Part shown: in pieces, positions 51,065-59,732 of the stretch | Numbering within the stretch: position 1 is the first letter of the stretch | How the letters are laid out: each line of letters starts with the position of its first letter | Origin: RH-AL1 sp964244495 | GTDB taxonomy: Bacteria; Pseudomonadota; Alphaproteobacteria; Rhizobiales; Beijerinckiaceae | Assembly: GCA_964244495.1 (NCBI GenBank) | Contig: CAXTIU010000009.1 | Location: 62,001 to 126,000 of the forward strand | DNA length: 64,000 nt | Direction of reading: 5' to 3' | The notes under the pieces: generated by a model | Databases searched by the model: none | Told to the model about the DNA's origin: nothing | The model's input: only the letters and a program-made list of their open reading frames with translations | Made by a program: the position numbers and the translations under genes

Positions 51065-52516
51065 ATGCTGATCCGCCACACGCTGATGTACTTGCCGGCC
51101 CAGGTCCTCGGGCCTTTGGCGCAGTTCGCCGCCCTCCTCCTCTTCACGCACGCGATGGCGCCCGCCGCCTACGGCCTCTTCACCTACGTCCTCGTCGCCC
51201 AGGACTTCGTGTTCCTGCTGTGCCTGTCCTGGTGGTCGCAGTACACGGTGCGCTACCTCGGCGATCACGCGGACGCCGCCGCCTATCACGGGTCCGAGGG
51301 CACGATCCTCCTGGGCTGCGTCCTGGGGCAGATCGTCGCCGCGCTGCTCGTCCTGCTGTTCGTGTCCGAGCCGATCTCGGTCCCCCTCGCCTGCGCCAGC
51401 GTGCTCTACATCGCGACGCGCTCGACCAGCCTTCATCTCGCCGAGCGGGCGAGGGCGCGCCACCGCGTCGGTGACTACACGCTCGCCCAGGTCGCGGGGC
51501 CGGCGGCCGGCCTCGTCCTCGCCTTCGCCGCCACGTCGCTGATCGCCGCCACGCCCACCGTGGCCCTGCTCGGCATCGGCGTGGCCCAGGCGGCTCTCCT
51601 CGCGTGGTTGCTCGGGCGCCAGCGGGTCCGCCTCGTCCCGCGACGGCCGGACGTTCGGCTCGTGCGCGACGCGCTCGCCTTCGGGATGCCGCTCATCGCC
51701 GCGGCGCTCGCCGCCTGGCTCGGGATCAACGCCATCCGCCTGCTCGTCGACCACGCGATGGGGAGCGGCGCCATGGGGCTCGTCGCGGTCGGCTGGGGCT
51801 TGGGGCAGCGCCTGACCGCCACCGCCGCGATGCTGGTCACCGCCGCCGCCTTTCCCTTGGCGGTGCGCTCGTTCCGCGCCGGCGCGCGCCACGAGGCCTT
51901 CAGGCAGATCACGCGCAACGGCCTCGTCATGTTCGCCCTCGTGCTGCCGGCGGCGGTCGGCGTCTTCATGCTGCAGGGCGCTCTGGTGACGCTGTTGGTG
52001 GCGGCGCCGTTCCGCGCCACGACGCTGGCCGTGCTGCCGGCCGCGCTCGCCGCCGGCCTGTGCCGCAACATCCGCACCCATGTGGTCGATCAGGTCTGCC
52101 TCCTGGTCGAGCGGACGCCTGTCGTGCTCGTCGCCAGCGTCGGGGAAGCGCTCGCGGTGGCGATCCTGTGCGCGGTCGGGCTGGCGCTCGACGGCTTCGT
52201 CGGGGCCGCGACCGGGGCGGCGCTCGGCTACGCGGCGGCGTTGATCGCCAGCTTCGCCTGGGCGCGGGCGAGGGTGGACCTGGAGGTGCCGATCGGCGAC
52301 GCCGGCCGCATCGGTCTCGCGGCGGCGGCGATGGCCGGGGTGATGGCGCGCCTGCCCGGCGGCCCCGGCGTCGGCTCGATCGCGGCGGCGATCCTCGTCG
52401 GCGGCGCGACCTACGGCGTCGCCCTCCTCGTCCTGTTCCCGGCGGTCGCCCGCGAGACGGTCCGTCGCCTCCGCGCCCGGTCCGCCGCCCCGGGGATCAG
52501 CTCCGCCCCTCGTTGA
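51065..52516 (+). CDS. Wzx-type polysaccharide flippase
   Basis: This integral inner-membrane protein of 483 residues with about 12-14 hydrophobic segments belongs to the polysaccharide transporter/MOP group that flips lipid-linked oligosaccharides. The first segment, MYLPAQVLGPLAQFAALLLFTHAMAP, followed by AYGLFTYVLVAQDFVFLLCL, is typical, as is a mid-protein LAFGMPLIAAALAAWLGINAIRLLVDHAMG. The ATG at 51065 lies directly before this segment. It is divergent from the acyl carrier operon, and its last 20 bases overlap the end of uvrC. A complete Wzy or glycosyltransferase set is not next to it, so the exported glycan may be made elsewhere, perhaps by the galactofuranose genes at the left end. 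Confidence 0.85.
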   Translation: MLIRHTLMYLPAQVLGPLAQFAALLLFTHAMAPAAYGLFTYVLVAQDFVFLLCLSWWSQYTVRYLGDHADAAAYHGSEGTILLGCVLGQIVAALLVLLFVSEPISVPLACASVLYIATRSTSLHLAERARARHRVGDYTLAQVAGPAAGLVLAFAATSLIAATPTVALLGIGVAQAALLAWLLGRQRVRLVPRRPDVRLVRDALAFGMPLIAAALAAWLGINAIRLLVDHAMGSGAMGLVAVGWGLGQRLTATAAMLVTAAAFPLAVRSFRAGARHEAFRQITRNGLVMFALVLPAAVGVFMLQGALVTLLVAAPFRATTLAVLPAALAAGLCRNIRTHVVDQVCLLVERTPVVLVASVGEALAVAILCAVGLALDGFVGAATGAALGYAAALIASFAWARARVDLEVPIGDAGRIGLAAAAMAGVMARLPGGPGVGSIAAAILVGGATYGVALLVLFPAVARETVRRLRARSAAPGISSAPR

Positions 52517-54605
52517 AGAAGTCGTAGACGAGCCTCGCCGTGCCGGCGTTGATGCCCGGCACCTTCTCGAGGTCGGACAGCGCCGCGCGCGACAGGGCCT
52601 TGGCGGTGCCGAAGGCGTGGAGCAGGGCGCGCTTGCGGGCCGGCCCGATGCCGGCGATGTCGTCGAGCGGGGAGCGGGTGAAGTCCTTCTTGCGCTTGGC
52701 CCGGTGGGCGCCGATCGCGAAGCGGTGCGCCTCGTCGCGCAGGCGCTGCACGAAGTACAGCGCCGGGTCGCGCGGCGACAGGCGGAACGGCTCGCGGCCC
52801 TCCACGAAGAAGGTTTCGCGCCCGGCGTCGCGGTCGCGGCCCTTGGCGATTGCCACGATCGCGACATCGGTGACGCCGAGCTCGCCCAGGATCGCCTTGG
52901 TGGCGTTGAACTGGCCGAGGCCGCCGTCGATCAGGATCAGGTCGGGCCGCTGCGGGAACGCCTCGTCGGCGCGCTCCGGCGCGTCCTCCGGCGCCTCGTC
53001 GACCGCCGCCTCGGCCGCCTCGTCGATCGCCGGGGCGTCCTTGTTCAGCCGCGTGAAGCGGCGCCTGAGCACCTCGCGCATCATGCCGAAGTCGTCGCCG
53101 GGCGTCAGCTCGCCGCCCACGATGTTGAAGATCCGGTAGTGCGTCTTCATGAAGCCGCCCGCCCCGGCCACGACCATGCCGCCGACCGCGTTGGTCCCCA
53201 TGATGTGCGAGTTGTCGTAGACCTCCACGCGCCGCACCTTGCGCGCGATGCCGAAGGCCTCCGCGATGGCGGCCAGCAGCTTCTCCTGCGACGCCGTCTC
53301 CGACAGGGTCCGGCCCAGCGTCGCCCGGCCGTTGTGGGCGGCGGTGTCGACGAGGTCGCGCTTCTCGCCCCGCTGCGGCACGGCGATCTCGACGCGCTGC
53401 CCGTGACGCTCGCACAGCGCGCTCGCCAGCACGTCGCGGCCCTCGATCTCGTGCGACAGCAGGATGAGGCGCGGCGGCGGCCTGTCGTCGTAGAACTGCG
53501 CGAGGAAGGCTTCCAGCACCTCGCCGGGCGACAGGCTTCCGTCGGCCTTGGGATGGTAGGCCCGGTTGCCCCAGTTCTGGTACGTGCGGAAGAAGAACAC
53601 CTCGATGCAGAACTGCCCGGCCTGCTCGACGACGGCGAACACGTCCGCCTCCTCCGTCTGCTTGGGGTTGATGCCCTGCGAGCTTTGGATCGCCGACAGC
53701 GCCGCGATGCGGTCGCGCAGCCGCGCCGCGCGCTCGAACTCCAAGGCTTCGGACGCCGCCGCCATCTCGGCGGCGATGCGGTCGCGCACCGCCCGGCTCT
53801 TGCCGGACAGGAACGCCCTGGCCTCCGCCACAAGGCCGTCGTAGTCGGCGTGGCCGATCTCGCCCGTGCAGGGGGCGGAGCAGCGCTTGATCTGGTGGAG
53901 CAGGCAGGGGCGCGTGCGGTTCTCGTAGTACGAGTCGGTGCAGGACCGCAGCAGGAAGGCGCGCTCCATCGCGGCCAGCGTGCGGTTCACCGCCCACACG
54001 GAGGCGAACGGCCCGAAATAGTCGCCCTTGCGCGAGCGGGCGCCGCGATGCTTGGTCATCTGCGGCGCGGCGTGGTCGCCGGTGAGCAGGATGTAGGGGA
54101 ACGACTTGTCGTCGCGCATCAGGACGTTGAAGCGCGGCCGCATCTGCTTGATGTAGTTGGTTTCGAGCAGCAGCGCCTCGGTCTCGGTGGCGGTCGAGAC
54201 GAACACCATCGTAACGGTGAGCGCGACCATGCGGGCGATGCGGTTGGTGTGGCCGGACGGGCGCATGTAGCTCGCGATGCGCTTGCGCACGCTCTTCGCC
54301 TTGCCGACGTAGAGCACGGCGCCGTCCGCCCCGATCATGCGGTAGACGCCCGGTCCTTTCGGCGCATGCTTCCAGTAGCCGCGGATCGCCGCCGCGCCGG
54401 CCCGCACCGATGCCGGCGCCTCGTCGTCGTCGGCCGCCGGCGGCGGGATCTCCAGCTCGTCCGCCGGCGCCTCGTCGTCAGCGACGCCGAAATCCCGAGC
54501 ACCGACGCCGAGCGGGAGGCGGCCGAGTGCCCCGTCGCCGTCCGCGAGGGCCGCGTTCCCCCCGCCCGTCTCCGAATCCCGTGCGTCCGCGTCCTTCGCA
54601 TCCAT
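52497..54605 (-). CDS. uvrC: Excinuclease ABC subunit C
   Basis: UvrC makes both incisions in nucleotide excision repair after UvrAB marks the lesion. The 702-residue protein has the GIY-YIG nuclease domain (GVYRMIGADGAVLYVGKAKS near residue 90), a UVR motif (SEALEFERAARLRDRIAAL), the RNase H-like endonuclease domain (VEVYDNSHIMGTNAVGGMV near 465, LILIDGGLGQFNATKAIL), and the C-terminal HhH pair (DDIAGIGPARKRALLHAFG, VPGINAGTARLVYDFF). An acidic N-terminal extension of about 80 residues, rich in Asp, Glu and Ala, precedes the nuclease domain and is absent from E. coli UvrC (610 residues). The ATG at 54605 is the last before this extension. It overlaps the convergent flippase by 20 bases. Confidence 0.95.
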   Translation of the reverse strand: MDAKDADARDSETGGGNAALADGDGALGRLPLGVGARDFGVADDEAPADELEIPPPAADDDEAPASVRAGAAAIRGYWKHAPKGPGVYRMIGADGAVLYVGKAKSVRKRIASYMRPSGHTNRIARMVALTVTMVFVSTATETEALLLETNYIKQMRPRFNVLMRDDKSFPYILLTGDHAAPQMTKHRGARSRKGDYFGPFASVWAVNRTLAAMERAFLLRSCTDSYYENRTRPCLLHQIKRCSAPCTGEIGHADYDGLVAEARAFLSGKSRAVRDRIAAEMAAASEALEFERAARLRDRIAALSAIQSSQGINPKQTEEADVFAVVEQAGQFCIEVFFFRTYQNWGNRAYHPKADGSLSPGEVLEAFLAQFYDDRPPPRLILLSHEIEGRDVLASALCERHGQRVEIAVPQRGEKRDLVDTAAHNGRATLGRTLSETASQEKLLAAIAEAFGIARKVRRVEVYDNSHIMGTNAVGGMVVAGAGGFMKTHYRIFNIVGGELTPGDDFGMMREVLRRRFTRLNKDAPAIDEAAEAAVDEAPEDAPERADEAFPQRPDLILIDGGLGQFNATKAILGELGVTDVAIVAIAKGRDRDAGRETFFVEGREPFRLSPRDPALYFVQRLRDEAHRFAIGAHRAKRKKDFTRSPLDDIAGIGPARKRALLHAFGTAKALSRAALSDLEKVPGINAGTARLVYDFFNEGRS

Positions 54606-54685
54606 GGGCCAAGACTTAGGCGACGGCGCGGGACCTGAAAAGGCGATCCCGAAAAGACGCGCGCGGCGGTGATCTCCCCTTGCGT

Positions 54686-54713
54686 CGGTTGGCCACTCCG
54701 CGATAACCAACCG
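54686..54713. promoter_or_regulatory. Inverted repeat upstream of uvrC
   Basis: CGGTTGG (54686-54692) and CCAACCG (54707-54713) form a perfect seven-base inverted repeat with a 14-base spacer, in the 293-base gap between the divergent uvrC and DUF2147 genes. It does not match the alphaproteobacterial LexA box GTTC-N7-GTTC. The rest of the gap shows nothing I can name. Confidence 0.35.
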
Positions 54714-54898
54714 CCTATCCCGAATGATCCCGGAGTCACGTGGTCCGTGGCGCTGCGTTGGCCGAGCCGGCGTCGCCGCGAGACCGCCGGCCTTTGAGAC
54801 CCTCGCGCATCGCATCGATTGCGTTCCGGTCCATCCGGGGATCCGCTTGCCCTGACTGCGACGCGTGGAGCGGCACGCGCTAAAAGGTAGGATTTTCC

Positions 54899-55300
54899 AT
54901 GAAGATGTCTTTCTTCGCCGCCGCGTTGACGTTCGCGGCCCTCGGACCAGCCCTGGCCGCCGACGGTCCGTCGGGCGAGTGGGTCGTCGCCGACCGCACG
55001 GGCGTGGTGCGGATCACCAAGTGCCCGGGCGGCTACTGCGGCTTCGTCGCCAAGGGGCAGCCCGGCAAGGATTACCGCAATCCCGACCCGGCCAAGCGCA
55101 ACCGCTCGGTGATCGGCATCGAGGTCATGTTCAACATGAAGCAGAGCGGTCCCGCGTCGTGGTCGGGCGAAACCTACAACGCCGACGACGGGCAGGTCTA
55201 CAACGGCAAGATCACCCTGACCTCGGCCAACACCCTCAGCGTCGAGGGCTGCGTCCCCGGCGGCGGCGTCTGCGGTTCGCAGTCCTGGACCCGGCGCTGA
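54899..55300 (+). CDS. Secreted DUF2147 protein
   Basis: This small exported protein has 133 residues. The signal peptide (MKMSFFAAALTFAALGPALA) is cut near residue 21. The mature part begins DGPSGEWVVADRTGVVRITKC and has the DUF2147 pattern: GYCGFVAKG, a central IGIEVMFNMKQSG segment, GETYNADDGQVYNGKITL, and the closing CVPGGGVCGSQSWTR. Four cysteines could form two disulfides. The family probably forms a lipocalin-like barrel; its role is unknown. GGTAGGA upstream supports the start; the internal ATG two codons later is also possible. Confidence 0.87.
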   Translation: MKMSFFAAALTFAALGPALAADGPSGEWVVADRTGVVRITKCPGGYCGFVAKGQPGKDYRNPDPAKRNRSVIGIEVMFNMKQSGPASWSGETYNADDGQVYNGKITLTSANTLSVEGCVPGGGVCGSQSWTRR

Positions 55301-55422
55301 GGATCCCGCGCCATCGAGGAACCGGCCGCCAAACCCTCGATTCGGCGTCGGGCCTCGTTGTTCCGAAGGCGCGTGGCTGGTAAGAGCGGCCTCGCGCCTC
55401 ACGCGCGTGTCGGTGGACGGTT

Positions 55423-56355
55423 ATGAAGATCCTCGCGGGCAACTCCAACCGCGCGCTGACGGAAGCGATCGCCGCCTACAACGGTGTCCCGCTGACGAAG
55501 TGCCAAGTGCGACGCTTCGCCGATCAGGAAGTCTTCGTCGAGATCCAGGAGAACGTTCGCGGGCAGGACGCCTTCATCATCCAGTCGACGTCCTACCCCG
55601 CCAACGACCATCTCATGGAAGTCCTGATCATGACGGATGCCTGCCGCCGTTCGTCGGCGAAGCGCATCACCGCCGTGATCCCCTATTTCGGCTACGCCCG
55701 GCAGGACCGTAAGGCCGGCCCGCGCACGCCGATCTCGGCCAAGCTCGTCGCCAACCTCATCACCCACGCCGGCGCCGACCGGGTCCTGACCGTCGACCTC
55801 CACGCCGGGCAGATCCAGGGCTTCTTCGATATCCCGACCGACAACCTGTTCTCGGCCCCGGTCATGGTGCGCGACATCCGCGAGCGCATGGCCCTGTCGG
55901 ACGTCGCGGTGATCTCGCCCGACGTCGGCGGCGTGGTCCGCGCCCGGGCGCTGGCCAAGCGCATCAACGCGCCCCTCGCCATCGTCGACAAGCGCCGCGA
56001 GCGGGCCGGCGAGTCGGAGGTCATGAACATCATCGGCGACGTGCGCGGCCGCTGCTGCATCCTCGTCGACGACATCGTGGATTCCGGCGGCACGCTCTGC
56101 AACGCCGCCGACGCCCTGCTCGCCAAGGGCGCGAAGGAGGTGGTGGCCTACATCACGCACGGCGTCCTGTCGGGCGATGCCGTCGCCCGCATCGGCGCTT
56201 CCCAGTTGAAGGAGATGGTGCTCACCGACACCATCCTGCCGACGGAGGCGGTGCGCGGCGCCGCCAACATCCGGGTGATCTCGATCGCGCCGCTGATCGG
56301 CGAGGCGATCGCCCGCACCGCCAAGGAGGAAAGCGTGTCGAGCCTGTTCGACTGA
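55423..56355 (+). CDS. prs: Ribose-phosphate pyrophosphokinase
   Basis: Prs makes PRPP from ribose 5-phosphate and ATP for purine, pyrimidine, NAD, His and Trp synthesis. The 310-residue protein is complete: MKILAGNSNRALTEAIA, FADQEVFVEIQENVRGQDAF, PYFGYARQDRK near residue 95, the VDLHAGQIQGFF catalytic segment near 127, and the PRPP-binding loop CCILVDDIVDSGGTLCNAA near 210. It lies 122 bases after the DUF2147 gene and is probably transcribed alone. The convergent RND permease gene ends 17 bases away. Confidence 0.97.
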   Translation: MKILAGNSNRALTEAIAAYNGVPLTKCQVRRFADQEVFVEIQENVRGQDAFIIQSTSYPANDHLMEVLIMTDACRRSSAKRITAVIPYFGYARQDRKAGPRTPISAKLVANLITHAGADRVLTVDLHAGQIQGFFDIPTDNLFSAPVMVRDIRERMALSDVAVISPDVGGVVRARALAKRINAPLAIVDKRRERAGESEVMNIIGDVRGRCCILVDDIVDSGGTLCNAADALLAKGAKEVVAYITHGVLSGDAVARIGASQLKEMVLTDTILPTEAVRGAANIRVISIAPLIGEAIARTAKEESVSSLFD

Positions 56356-56372
56356 CGGGGCGGGACGGGCTC

Positions 56373-59300
56373 CTACTCCGCCGGGAACGGCGGGAGGGGC
56401 TTGGCGCGCCGCCGGGTCAGGAAGGCCGGCAGGCGGCGTCGGCGCAGGAAGTGGTGCAGCCGGTCGAGGTACAGGTAGATCACCGGCGTCGAGTAAAGGG
56501 TCAGCACCTGGCTGACCAGCAGGCCGCCGGCGATGGTGATGCCGAGGGGCTGGCGCAGGGCCGATCCCGGCCCCGACGCGACGATCAGGGGAACCGCCCC
56601 GAGCAGGGCGGCGAGCGTCGTCATCAGGATCGGTCGGAACCGTTCGATGCAGGCCTCGAAGATCGCCTCGTGGGCCGGCAGCCCGCGTTCGCGCTCGGCG
56701 TGCAGGGCGAAGTCGACCAGCATGATGCCGTTCTTCTTCACGATGCCGATCAGCAGGACGATGCCGATGAAGGCGATGAGGGTCAGCTCCGTGTTCGTGA
56801 CCTGCAGGGCGAGCAGCGCGCCGAGGCCGGCGGACGGCAGCGTCGAGATGATGGTGAGGGGGTGGGCCAGGCTCTCGTAGAGCACGCCGAGGGTGATGTA
56901 GACGGCGACCAGCGCGGCGTAGAGCAGGATCGCCTGCGAGCCCGAAGACTGCTGGAACAGCTTCGAGTTGCCGGTGAACTGGGCTTGCAGGGAATCGGGC
57001 AGGTGCATGTCGGCGACCGCCTTGAGGATGGCGGCGTTGGCCTCCGCCTGGATGGCGCCGGGCTTCAGGTTGAAGGTGATCGTCACCTCGGGGAACTGGC
57101 CCTCGTGGTTCACGGTCAGCGGCGCGAAGCCGACATCGACGTGGGCCATCGATTGCAGCTGGATCTGTCCGGTGGCGCTGGCCTGGTCGGTGGTGCTGGA
57201 CGGGTTGGTGGCGTCGGCCTGCAGGGCGGCCGGGCTCTGGGTCGTCGTGGTCGCCTGCGTGCCGGAGGTCGAGCCCACCTGGGAGGCGCTGTTCGACGTG
57301 TTGGTCGAGGACTGGGCGTTGTTGGCGCCGGGATCGAGCGCCGTCTGCACCTGGCCGCCTCCGAGCCCGCTCGAATTCTGCAGGCTGACGCCGGCCGGCA
57401 CGAAGATCTTGGTCAAGTCGCTCAGCTGGTGCAGCTGGTGCTGCGGCGATTCCAGGATGACCCGGTACTGGTTGCGGGGCGAGTAGATCGTCGAGACCTG
57501 CCTCTGCGAGAAGGCGTTGTTGAGGGAATTGTCGATGTTGGCCATCGTCACGCCGAGGCGGGAGGCGGTCGTGCGGTTGATGACGATGTTCGCCTGAAGG
57601 CCGCCGGCCTCGTGGTCCGTCGTCACGTCGGTGATCTGCGGCAGCGTCTTCAGCTTGGCGACGACCTGCGGGTAGACCCTGGTCAGCTCCGCGTAGTCGT
57701 TGTCGGTCAGGGTGTAGGCCAGCGTCGCCTTGTTGGAGCGGCCGCCGAACCTGAGGTCCTGCTGGGCGACGAGGTAGGTGTCGATGCCGACCACCTTGCG
57801 GAAGGTCCGGCGCAGGCGGGCGATGACCTGGTTGGCGGTCTCGCCGTGGCGTTGCGCGAGCGATTTCAGGGAGATGTAGAGCATCCCCTGGTTGTTGGAG
57901 TTCGATTGCGGGCCGCCGCCCGGGTTGCCGAGCGAGGAGCCGACGTTGGCGACGGCGGGATCCGCCTTGGCGAGCGCCGCGATGCGCTCCTGGAGCGGGA
58001 CGATGGCCTGGTAGGAGATCGCCGGCGGCGCCTCCGTGGTCCCCATGATGAGATCCGTCTCGTCCTCGGGGAAGAAGCCTTTCGGCGTCACGGCGAAGAG
58101 GTGGACGGTGAGCCAGATCGTCCCGAAGAAGAACAGGATGGTGATGAAGCGGTGTCGCAGCACCACCCGCAACGTGGAGGCGTAGAAGCCGGCGACCGCC
58201 GCCAGCGATCCTTCCACGACGCGATCGAAGAGGTTGGGCCGGCGCGGCGGCTTCGCGCTCGTGAAGTTGGCGCAGATCATCGGCGTGATGGTCAGCGACG
58301 CCACGGTGGAGATTAGGATCGCGAAGGCGAGCGTCAGCGAGAACTCGTGGAACAGCCGGCCCGGCGCGCCGCCGAGGAACAGCAGCGGGATGAAGGCGGC
58401 CATCAGCGAGACCGAGATGGAGATCACGGTGAAGCCGATCTGGCGCGAGCCCTCCAGCGCCGCCTGAAGCGGCTTCATGCCGGCGTCGCGGTTCTTGTCG
58501 ATCGTCTCGATCATCACGATGGCGTCGTCGACGACGAAGCCGACGGAGGTGGCGAGCGCCATCAGCGAGATGTTGTCGATGGAGAAGCCGCACGCGTACA
58601 TGCAGGCGCAAGTGCCCGACAGCGCGAGCGGCACGGTGGCGCCGGCGGCGAGCGTCGGCGTGATCCGGCGCAGGAACACGAAGACGACCATCATCACCAG
58701 CACGATGGTGGCGAACAGCGTCTTGATCATGTCGCCGACGCTGGCGCGGATGGTGGTCGTGCGGTCGTTGAGCACCGAGATGGTGACGCCCCCGGGCATG
58801 AAGCGCTGCAGTTCGGGAAGCAGCGTCTTGATGTGGTCGACCGTCTCGATGACGTTCGCGTCCGCCTGCTTGCGCACGTAGAGGAGCACGGCCGGCGCGC
58901 CGTTGAAGGTCGCCTCCGAGCGGGCGGAGCGCACGCTGTGGGCGACGTGGGCCACGTCGCCGAGGATGACGCTGGTGCCGCCGGCGTTCTTCACGACGAG
59001 GTTGCGGTAGTCGTCCAGCGTCTTCAGCTGGTCGTTGGTGTCGATCGAGCGGCCGAACACCTCTCCGTCGATCGAGCCGATCGGCGACAGGGCGTTGGCG
59101 TTGATGATGGACGTGCGGATGTCGTCCGTGCTCAAGCCGGCCGCCGAGAGCTTCGCGGGGTCGGCGGTCACGCGGATCGCCGGCTGGTCGGCGCCGGCCA
59201 CGCTGACCTCCGCGACGCCCTGCACCTGCGAGATGCGCTGGAGCAGCACGGTGTCGGCGGCGTCGTAGATGGCCGACGTCGGCATCTCCTTGGAGGTGAG

Positions 59301-59729
59301 CGCCAGGATGAGCACGGGTATGTTGTTGGGATTGGCCTTGCGGAAGACGGGCACGTTGGGCAGCCCGGCCGGCAGGTCGGTGGCGGCGGCGTTCAGCGCG
59401 GCCTGGACATCGCGGGCGGCGCCGTCGACGTTCCGGCTGAAGTCGAACACGGCGACGATCACCGAATTGCCGAGCGAGCTGACCGAGGTCAGCTCGCTCA
59501 GCCCGGCGATCTCCCCGACGTGGCGCTCGATTGGGGCGGCGACCGTCGAGCCCATGATCTCCGGGCTGGCGCCGGGGTATTGAGCGTTGATGAAGACGGC
59601 GGGGAAGTCGATCGTCGGCAGGGCCCCGACCGGCAGCTCGAAATAGGCGACGGCACCGATCAGGAACACGCCGACCGCGATCAGGATCGTGCCGATCGGC
59701 CGCCGGATGAACGGCGCGGAGATGTTCAT
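56373..59729 (-). CDS. RND efflux permease, MdtC-like, with a low-complexity insert
   Basis: This inner-membrane proton-driven multidrug pump subunit has 1118 residues, about 80 more than usual. The N-terminus MNISAPFIRRPIGTILIAVG and the motif TSVGFVVDDAIVMIETIDKN near residue 400, with the two proton-relay Asp in membrane segment 4, are typical. FIGIVLLIGIVKKNGIML near 985 contains the Lys of segment 10. An insert rich in Ser, Thr, Gln, Asn and Ala occupies about residues 783-850. By alignment with MdtC and AcrB it falls in the docking region between MFVxxxG-like and PLTVNHEGQFP segments. The gene follows the other permease gene by three bases and is the last of the efflux operon. Confidence 0.92.
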   Translation of the reverse strand: MNISAPFIRRPIGTILIAVGVFLIGAVAYFELPVGALPTIDFPAVFINAQYPGASPEIMGSTVAAPIERHVGEIAGLSELTSVSSLGNSVIVAVFDFSRNVDGAARDVQAALNAAATDLPAGLPNVPVFRKANPNNIPVLILALTSKEMPTSAIYDAADTVLLQRISQVQGVAEVSVAGADQPAIRVTADPAKLSAAGLSTDDIRTSIINANALSPIGSIDGEVFGRSIDTNDQLKTLDDYRNLVVKNAGGTSVILGDVAHVAHSVRSARSEATFNGAPAVLLYVRKQADANVIETVDHIKTLLPELQRFMPGGVTISVLNDRTTTIRASVGDMIKTLFATIVLVMMVVFVFLRRITPTLAAGATVPLALSGTCACMYACGFSIDNISLMALATSVGFVVDDAIVMIETIDKNRDAGMKPLQAALEGSRQIGFTVISISVSLMAAFIPLLFLGGAPGRLFHEFSLTLAFAILISTVASLTITPMICANFTSAKPPRRPNLFDRVVEGSLAAVAGFYASTLRVVLRHRFITILFFFGTIWLTVHLFAVTPKGFFPEDETDLIMGTTEAPPAISYQAIVPLQERIAALAKADPAVANVGSSLGNPGGGPQSNSNNQGMLYISLKSLAQRHGETANQVIARLRRTFRKVVGIDTYLVAQQDLRFGGRSNKATLAYTLTDNDYAELTRVYPQVVAKLKTLPQITDVTTDHEAGGLQANIVINRTTASRLGVTMANIDNSLNNAFSQRQVSTIYSPRNQYRVILESPQHQLHQLSDLTKIFVPAGVSLQNSSGLGGGQVQTALDPGANNAQSSTNTSNSASQVGSTSGTQATTTTQSPAALQADATNPSSTTDQASATGQIQLQSMAHVDVGFAPLTVNHEGQFPEVTITFNLKPGAIQAEANAAILKAVADMHLPDSLQAQFTGNSKLFQQSSGSQAILLYAALVAVYITLGVLYESLAHPLTIISTLPSAGLGALLALQVTNTELTLIAFIGIVLLIGIVKKNGIMLVDFALHAERERGLPAHEAIFEACIERFRPILMTTLAALLGAVPLIVASGPGSALRQPLGITIAGGLLVSQVLTLYSTPVIYLYLDRLHHFLRRRRLPAFLTRRRAKPLPPFPAE

Positions 59730-59732
59730 CCG

